Position numbers and translations under genes: made by a program. Of a DNA stretch of 9,502 bases, positions 6,142-9,502 are shown piece by piece (position 1 is the first letter of the stretch; each line of letters opens with the position of its first letter). Below the pieces are notes generated by a model. That model did not search any database, was not told where the DNA came from, and saw nothing but the letters and a program-made list of their open reading frames with translations. This stretch comes from CAYVSF01 sp046482855. GTDB lineage: Bacteria > Bacteroidota > Bacteroidia > Bacteroidales > UBA12077. The stretch is taken from contig JAWOEH010000064.1 in the NCBI GenBank assembly GCA_046482855.1, positions 1 through 9,502 of the forward strand, read 5' to 3'.

Positions 6142-6804
6142 ATGAATAGAAAAATTCAAGACATTGCCCCCCTGATTGCCGATGATTTTATTGATTACGA
6201 GGTTGATGAGAAAACGCTTCAGGAATATCGGGACCTGCTAGAACAAGAGAAAGGACGCTTAGGCCTTTACTATGATTACTTACCCCTGCTGCACGATAGC
6301 AAGATTTTGAAAGTGGATTACACAGACAGCCGGTTTACCTTATTCCTGAATGACTACACCCGCTATTCGATGGCTTGTGCCCTGATAGATAAGAAGGGCT
6401 ACGATGTAGATAAGGATAAATTAGAGTTTCCAATAGAGATTGATTTTGAAATCAGCCGCATGTCCTTTAACTCGGTTGACAAAAAAGGGGTTTTGCACAA
6501 AACTACCCCGGTGGCTCCGGATATTCTTTTGTATGAGCAAATTATTGCTTTTGAAAAGGAGACGATGGAAGTAGCACTGGTTTTTCTAAAGGAAAACAGT
6601 GAAGAAGAGGATGAGTATATCCTTGTATTGCTTACTGTGAAAAAGATTGAGGTAAAAGAGCTACAGGATAAAAGCTGGTGGCAATACTTTGATGAGTCCT
6701 CACGTGTCTATTTGGATCTGTATAAAAAAGAGCTGGCGAAAGGGACATGGATTTCGGATCAGTGGGTTTGTGAGAAGTTGATAAATGAGGTGGATAATAG
6801 TTAA
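6142..6804 (+). CDS. Unrecognised ~220-residue protein, tandem paralogue 1
   Basis: A 220-residue, acidic, apparently cytoplasmic protein with no signal peptide or membrane helix. I do not recognise the family. Distinct blocks are the N-terminal KIQDIAPLIADDFIDYEV (3-20); RLG..YDYLPLLHDSKIL (~39-56); RYSMACALIDKKGYDVDK (~74-91) followed by LEFPIEIDFE; a beta-rich hydrophobic strand YILVLLTVKKIEV (~154-166); and a C-terminal aromatic helix WWQYFDE...YLDLYKKE with WISDQWVCEKLINEV. The same blocks recur in the gene 180 bp downstream, so the two form a tandem duplication. The LPLLHDS element faintly recalls DUF4085-like proteins, but that is not enough to assign. Roles as an immunity or stress protein are speculation. 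The long, gene-poor upstream region (5873-6141) has no clear consensus promoter. Confidence 0.75.
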   Translation: MNRKIQDIAPLIADDFIDYEVDEKTLQEYRDLLEQEKGRLGLYYDYLPLLHDSKILKVDYTDSRFTLFLNDYTRYSMACALIDKKGYDVDKDKLEFPIEIDFEISRMSFNSVDKKGVLHKTTPVAPDILLYEQIIAFEKETMEVALVFLKENSEEEDEYILVLLTVKKIEVKELQDKSWWQYFDESSRVYLDLYKKELAKGTWISDQWVCEKLINEVDNS

Positions 6805-6936
6805 ATTGCTTTTCGGCACGAGTTATATTTACAGGGGCTTGCCTATTTTTGTGCGGTGTAGTATATTCCCCATGGATAACGTTATTTTTCAGATTGAAAA
6901 ATTGCCTTTCCTTATGGCTTGAACAAAAGATTGTTG

Positions 6937-6944
6937 TATCTTTA
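6937..6944 (+). promoter_or_regulatory. Possible -7 element for the second paralogue
   Basis: TATCTTTA matches the Bacteroidetes TAnnTTTG box except for the last base and lies 39 bp before the ATG at 6984. No well-spaced TTTG is present upstream. An inverted repeat (6952-6966) falls at the predicted start of transcription. Tentative evidence that this copy is transcribed separately from the first. Confidence 0.3.
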
Positions 6945-6951
6945 TTACGTA

Positions 6952-6966
6952 CGGTAGATTTTACCG
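6952..6966. repeat. Inverted repeat CGGTA-N5-TACCG in the leader of paralogue 2
   Basis: A perfect 5-bp inverted repeat with a 5-nt spacer lies between the putative -7 box and the start codon of the second paralogue. It could be a small operator or leader hairpin. No equivalent is seen upstream of the first copy. It is short enough to be chance. Confidence 0.25.
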
Positions 6967-6983
6967 GAAAATGAAGCAACGCT

Positions 6984-7652
6984 ATGAAACGCAAAATTCA
7001 AGATATTGCTCCTCTTTTAGCCCCCGATTTTATCGAATTTAAATTGAATGAAGCCATGATTGTGGCTCATAATCGATTGCTTGAAGAAGCAAAGGACAGG
7101 TTGGGACGTTTACATAATTATGTGCCTTTGTTGCACGACAGTCGGGTGTTAGACTTGACAACTTCCGCTCATCATTGCTCCTTACTCATGAGCGTATATT
7201 CGAGGTATGCGATGGCCTGTGCACTGATTGATAAGAAGGGTTTGCATGTAGATAAGGAGAGATTGATCTTTCCGTTGGCTTTTGATTTTAAGGTGAAAAC
7301 AGTAACCTATAATCGGGTGGACGCCGATGGTACGATTGTCCCTATCCCGCCTGAACCGGTATCAATCTATACGCACATGCAAGTTATTTCGAATTCGGAG
7401 CAGGGTGTTGAGCTCGGTATGGTTTTTTTTCAGGAACCAGGAAAGAATCCTGGTAAATTTGTGTTGTTATTACTTACTGCAACCTCGATAAAGGTTACCG
7501 AAAAGCAGGATGATAACTGGCACCAATATTTCGGGGATGAGTATGATCATTACCTGGATTATTACAAGGAACAAAAAGCGAAAGGAGCCTATGTTTCTGA
7601 TTCCTGGATATGTGGCAAACTCATTGATGAACTTGATCGTTCACGCCACTGA
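6984..7652 (+). CDS. Unrecognised ~220-residue protein, tandem paralogue 2
   Basis: A 222-residue protein colinear with the gene at 6142-6804, roughly 40% identical by eye with few gaps. Shared blocks: MxRKIQDIAPLxAxDFI; YxPLLHDSxxL; RYxMACALIDKKGxxVDKxxLxFP; a beta strand FVLLLLT; and the C-terminal pattern QYFxxxxxxYLDxYKxxxAKGxxxSDxWxCxKLIxEx. The Cys in MACALID and the one in W(V/I)C are both kept. The charged middle section (~110-150) has diverged most. No signal peptide or membrane helix. Both genes face the same way with a 179-bp spacer and probably arose by duplication in this lineage or an ancestor. Function unknown. It converges on egtD with only 20 bp between stop codons, where a shared terminator hairpin lies. 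Confidence 0.75.
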   Translation: MKRKIQDIAPLLAPDFIEFKLNEAMIVAHNRLLEEAKDRLGRLHNYVPLLHDSRVLDLTTSAHHCSLLMSVYSRYAMACALIDKKGLHVDKERLIFPLAFDFKVKTVTYNRVDADGTIVPIPPEPVSIYTHMQVISNSEQGVELGMVFFQEPGKNPGKFVLLLLTATSIKVTEKQDDNWHQYFGDEYDHYLDYYKEQKAKGAYVSDSWICGKLIDELDRSRH

Positions 7653-7683
7653 TAACAATCAAACTCGTATTGTTAGTTTTTTT
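7653..7683 (+). terminator. Intrinsic terminator between converging genes, overlapping the egtD stop
   Basis: TAACAAT (7653-7659) and ATTGTTA (7669-7675) form a perfect 7-bp stem with a 9-nt loop. One G and a run of seven T (7677-7683) follow on the plus strand. It starts directly after the TGA of the second paralogue and fits termination of that gene. Its right arm contains the egtD stop codon (7673-7675), and the T-run is complementary to the last Lys-Asn codons of egtD. On the minus strand there is no matching T-run, so egtD is less clearly served by it. Confidence 0.7.
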
Positions 7684-8665
7684 CCAATAGCAGCAGGGAA
7701 AACCATTCTTTTTCGTCGGTAAAAAGTTGCCTCAACGTAAAACCATAAATTTGTGTTATTTCCTCTATTTGTTCTTTTTTGAATTTATAGGAGTTTTCGG
7801 TATGGATTGTTTCCTCGGGAGCTATGTATATGGGCTTGGGCAACAGAGGAACTTCAATTTCCATTTTTTTCAATGCTTTCAGGTGCATTTCGATTCGATG
7901 TTTGCTTTTATTGAAAAATGCGAGGTGTTCAAAGCCATCGGGATCAATATGTGTGCCCAATAACTGATTGACATGTAGCAGAATGTTTTTATTAAAGGCC
8001 GCTGTAATGCTTTTTTTATCGTTATAGGCGCGTTCCAGTATCTCTTTGTCTTTCACATTATCGAGCCCGAGAAGTAATTGATCGCCATTTTTCATTTGTT
8101 GGGAAAGATGCAGTAAAAAATTGGCTCGTTGCTTGCGTGTAAAATTTCCCAGTGTACTACCAAAAAAGCACCACAAAGCCTGTTCATCATTTGGCAGGAG
8201 TGCCAGTTGTGTGGTGAAATCCGCAACAACGCTTTCGATAGTTAATTCGGGAAACTGGTTGGTTAACATCCTGGCAGCATTTTGCAGCGCACTGTCACTT
8301 ACATCAACAGGGGTATAGTGGAATGTGCTACGTTGTGTGTGCGTAAATGCTTCCATAAACAGGGCTATTTTCCTGTGGTCACCACTACCAAGTTCAATAA
8401 TGTGGTTGCCCTTAAAAAAATTTGCGATTTCATTTCCCGCTTTGTGAATTAGTGCCTTTTCTATACGCGTGGGATAGTACTCTTCCAATTGCGTGATCTT
8501 TTCAAATAACCTCGAACCTTCTTTATTGTAGAAATATTTACTATTAATGAATTTACGTTCGGCCAATAATCCTTGTAGCAGCTCGCGAATGGTATCACTC
8601 TTCCGCTGTGCAGTCAAGTAATTAGTAATTCTTGGCATCTCAGCTGCGGCTGTTTTCATGGTCAT
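7673..8665 (-). CDS. egtD: EgtD-family L-histidine N-alpha-trimethyltransferase
   Basis: SAM-dependent enzyme that trimethylates the alpha-amino group of histidine to hercynine, the first step of ergothioneine synthesis (called EanA in the anaerobic route). The 330 residues match the usual length of ~320. Hallmarks in order: KYFYNKEGSRLFEKITQLEEYYPTRIE (43-69, histidine-site Tyr64); SAM motif I ELGSGDHRK (91-99); PVDVS (119-123); FFGSTLGNF (167-175, substrate Asn174); LLLGLDNVKD; AYNDKKSITAAFNKNIL (213-229, Tyr214); DPDGFEHLAFFN; HRIEMHLKA; and HTENSYKF (288-295), where Glu290 and Ser292 fit the histidine-binding E-x-S pair of the mycobacterial enzyme. Histidine specificity is therefore likely, not just the fold. 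The ATG at 8665 is followed by another at 8659 that is equally usable. It lies 21 bp downstream of the sulfurtransferase gene and is probably cotranscribed with it; no EgtB or EgtC is seen. Confidence 0.9.
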   Translation of the reverse strand: MTMKTAAAEMPRITNYLTAQRKSDTIRELLQGLLAERKFINSKYFYNKEGSRLFEKITQLEEYYPTRIEKALIHKAGNEIANFFKGNHIIELGSGDHRKIALFMEAFTHTQRSTFHYTPVDVSDSALQNAARMLTNQFPELTIESVVADFTTQLALLPNDEQALWCFFGSTLGNFTRKQRANFLLHLSQQMKNGDQLLLGLDNVKDKEILERAYNDKKSITAAFNKNILLHVNQLLGTHIDPDGFEHLAFFNKSKHRIEMHLKALKKMEIEVPLLPKPIYIAPEETIHTENSYKFKKEQIEEITQIYGFTLRQLFTDEKEWFSLLLLEKN

Positions 8666-8686
8666 AATTTGCGATTTTATGTGTAA

Positions 8687-9502
8687 TTAAGCATGCGTAC
8701 GCAATTGTGGAATACCTGTTTCAATAGGGTTTGCAGGGTCATTACTCCATTCGAACCAACCCCCATCATATATGGCTATTTGTGGCCAGCCCATTAACCA
8801 GGCATTAAAAAATGCCTCGGACCCCCGCCAACCTGTACCACAATAAAAGGCAAGTCGTTGTTCCGGAAAAATTTCTTCCTTGGCTAACATAGCTTCAATT
8901 TCCTGGGCTTCACGAGTTGTATGATCGAGGTTACGGTAATTTTCCATATGGTAGGCATCAGTTCCACAATTACCAAAGGTAGCTCCGGGGATGCGTCCGG
9001 TCTTTTCTATGTAGTTATAACCGCTGACTTTGCCAATAAACTCTTCCCAACTTCTTATGCTTACAAGTTTTTGTCCGGGTGTAGCCAATATCTCTTTTGC
9101 CTCAGGGGTATCGATAAATACATCAGGCCGGCCGGGAATTGGAGCGCCAAAGGCTTCTGCCGATTTAGGTACTACATTGGTTGTGCTAATTGGGTAACCG
9201 TCATCTTCCCAGGACTGAATCCCTCCGTTTAAGATCTTTACTTGATTAACACCGGCATAAAGCAGGATAGCTGCACATCGGATAGCTCCCAAATGACCGG
9301 CACTGCTTCCGGGAAAGGGATCATCGTTTCGCGGGTAATTGAAACGCCCGTATAGTACAACGGTGGACTGCTGCGTTATTCCGATGCGGGCCAGTACTTC
9401 TGCCAGTTCTTCGGGTGTGCGTCGGTTCCATGTTTCTTCGGATTCCAGCCAGTTTGTGTCCAGTGCAATGGCACCCGGAATATGCCCTTTTTCGTAGTCG
9501 GA
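8687..9502 (-). CDS. eanB: Tandem-rhodanese sulfurtransferase, EanB-like, 5' end outside window
   Basis: The frame is open from the right edge of the window to TAA at 8689-8687, giving 271 residues without the N terminus. The leftmost-called TTG at 9292 is an internal Leu. The first visible rhodanese domain begins SDYEKGHIPGAIALD and includes VVLYG and VKILNGGIQSWEDDGYP; it has no Cys at the active-loop position. The second has YNYIEKTGRIPGA and the active loop FYCGTGWRGSEAF, with the nucleophilic Cys at 8842-8840, then IYDGGWFEWSND. Such proteins carry persulfide sulfur on this Cys. Generic annotation would be thiosulfate or 3-mercaptopyruvate sulfurtransferase. However, the YCGTGWR loop, a Tyr exactly 59 residues before the Cys (codon 9019-9017), and the egtD gene 21 bp downstream match EanB. 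EanB is the polysulfide-dependent hercynine sulfurtransferase of anaerobic ergothioneine synthesis. The EanB details are from memory, so the specific assignment is less certain than the family. Confidence 0.85.
   Translation of the reverse strand, partial: SDYEKGHIPGAIALDTNWLESEETWNRRTPEELAEVLARIGITQQSTVVLYGRFNYPRNDDPFPGSSAGHLGAIRCAAILLYAGVNQVKILNGGIQSWEDDGYPISTTNVVPKSAEAFGAPIPGRPDVFIDTPEAKEILATPGQKLVSIRSWEEFIGKVSGYNYIEKTGRIPGATFGNCGTDAYHMENYRNLDHTTREAQEIEAMLAKEEIFPEQRLAFYCGTGWRGSEAFFNAWLMGWPQIAIYDGGWFEWSNDPANPIETGIPQLRTHA

Noticed and set aside
6632..6994. 120-codon minus-strand ORF spanning the gap between the two paralogues
   Set aside because: Half is antisense to paralogue 1; the composition is low-complexity in Ser, His and Pro, and no family is recognisable.
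7727..8318. Plus-strand ORFs opposite egtD (7727-7963, 8121-8318)
   Set aside because: Both are antisense to well-supported EgtD motifs; their Phe/Cys-rich sequence is a shadow of that gene.
1..9502. CRISPR array, tRNA, rRNA or insertion sequence
   Set aside because: I saw no regularly spaced repeats, no cloverleaf-like sequence with a TTCGA-type arm, and no transposase motif on either strand.

Overview
The window appears to join DNA from two unrelated bacteria. Positions of about 113 to 2187 carry a 5'-truncated ftsZ and a 3'-truncated P-type cation ATPase. They are separated by a textbook intrinsic terminator and a consensus sigma-A-type promoter (TTGCAT-N17-TATAAT). The FtsZ tail, the promoter style and the ATPase type suggest a low-GC Gram-positive or Mollicutes-like organism (Erysipelotrichia or Izemoplasma relatives are a guess). 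From about 2190 to the end, the gene content, the Bacteroidetes promoter elements (TTTG / TAnnTTTG) and the lack of Shine-Dalgarno sites point to a member of Bacteroidota. The order is uncertain; an anaerobic or saline-environment Marinilabiliales-like organism would fit. Both edges of the 2.07-kb segment cut through genes with no mobile-element signature. A chimeric assembly or clone is the simplest explanation, although real transfer cannot be excluded from sequence alone.

Layout. 1-112: a short AT-rich stretch of unknown source with the start of a possible ORF. 115-963: FtsZ lacking its first ~105 residues, then a terminator. 1028-2187: promoter and N-terminal part of a calcium-type P-ATPase, cut soon after the DKTGT phosphorylation motif. 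2191-2409: C-terminal end of a DUF429-like protein. 2561-3544 (minus): exported thioredoxin-fold protein with a CFFS active site. 3751-4590: CvfB-like S1 RNA-binding protein, divergent from the thioredoxin gene across a shared promoter region. 4849-5241: small VOC/glyoxalase-fold protein. 5456-5872: three-helix membrane protein of DUF5362 type. 6142-6804 and 6984-7652: two tandem paralogues of an unrecognised ~220-residue family. 7673-8665 and 8687-9502 (minus): EgtD-type histidine methyltransferase, preceded 21 bp upstream by a tandem-rhodanese sulfurtransferase that runs off the window.

The most interesting biology is the last pair. A histidine trimethylase downstream of a rhodanese-type sulfurtransferase with a YCGTGWR active loop matches the anaerobic ergothioneine route (EanA/EanB, first shown in Chlorobium). 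In that route hercynine is made by the methyltransferase and sulfurised from polysulfide, without the oxygen-dependent EgtB. From memory of the Chlorobium enzyme, its key Tyr and Cys lie 59 residues apart, and the same spacing is found here. No tRNA, rRNA, CRISPR array, insertion sequence or phage gene was seen, and no gene-free stretch exceeds 300 bases.
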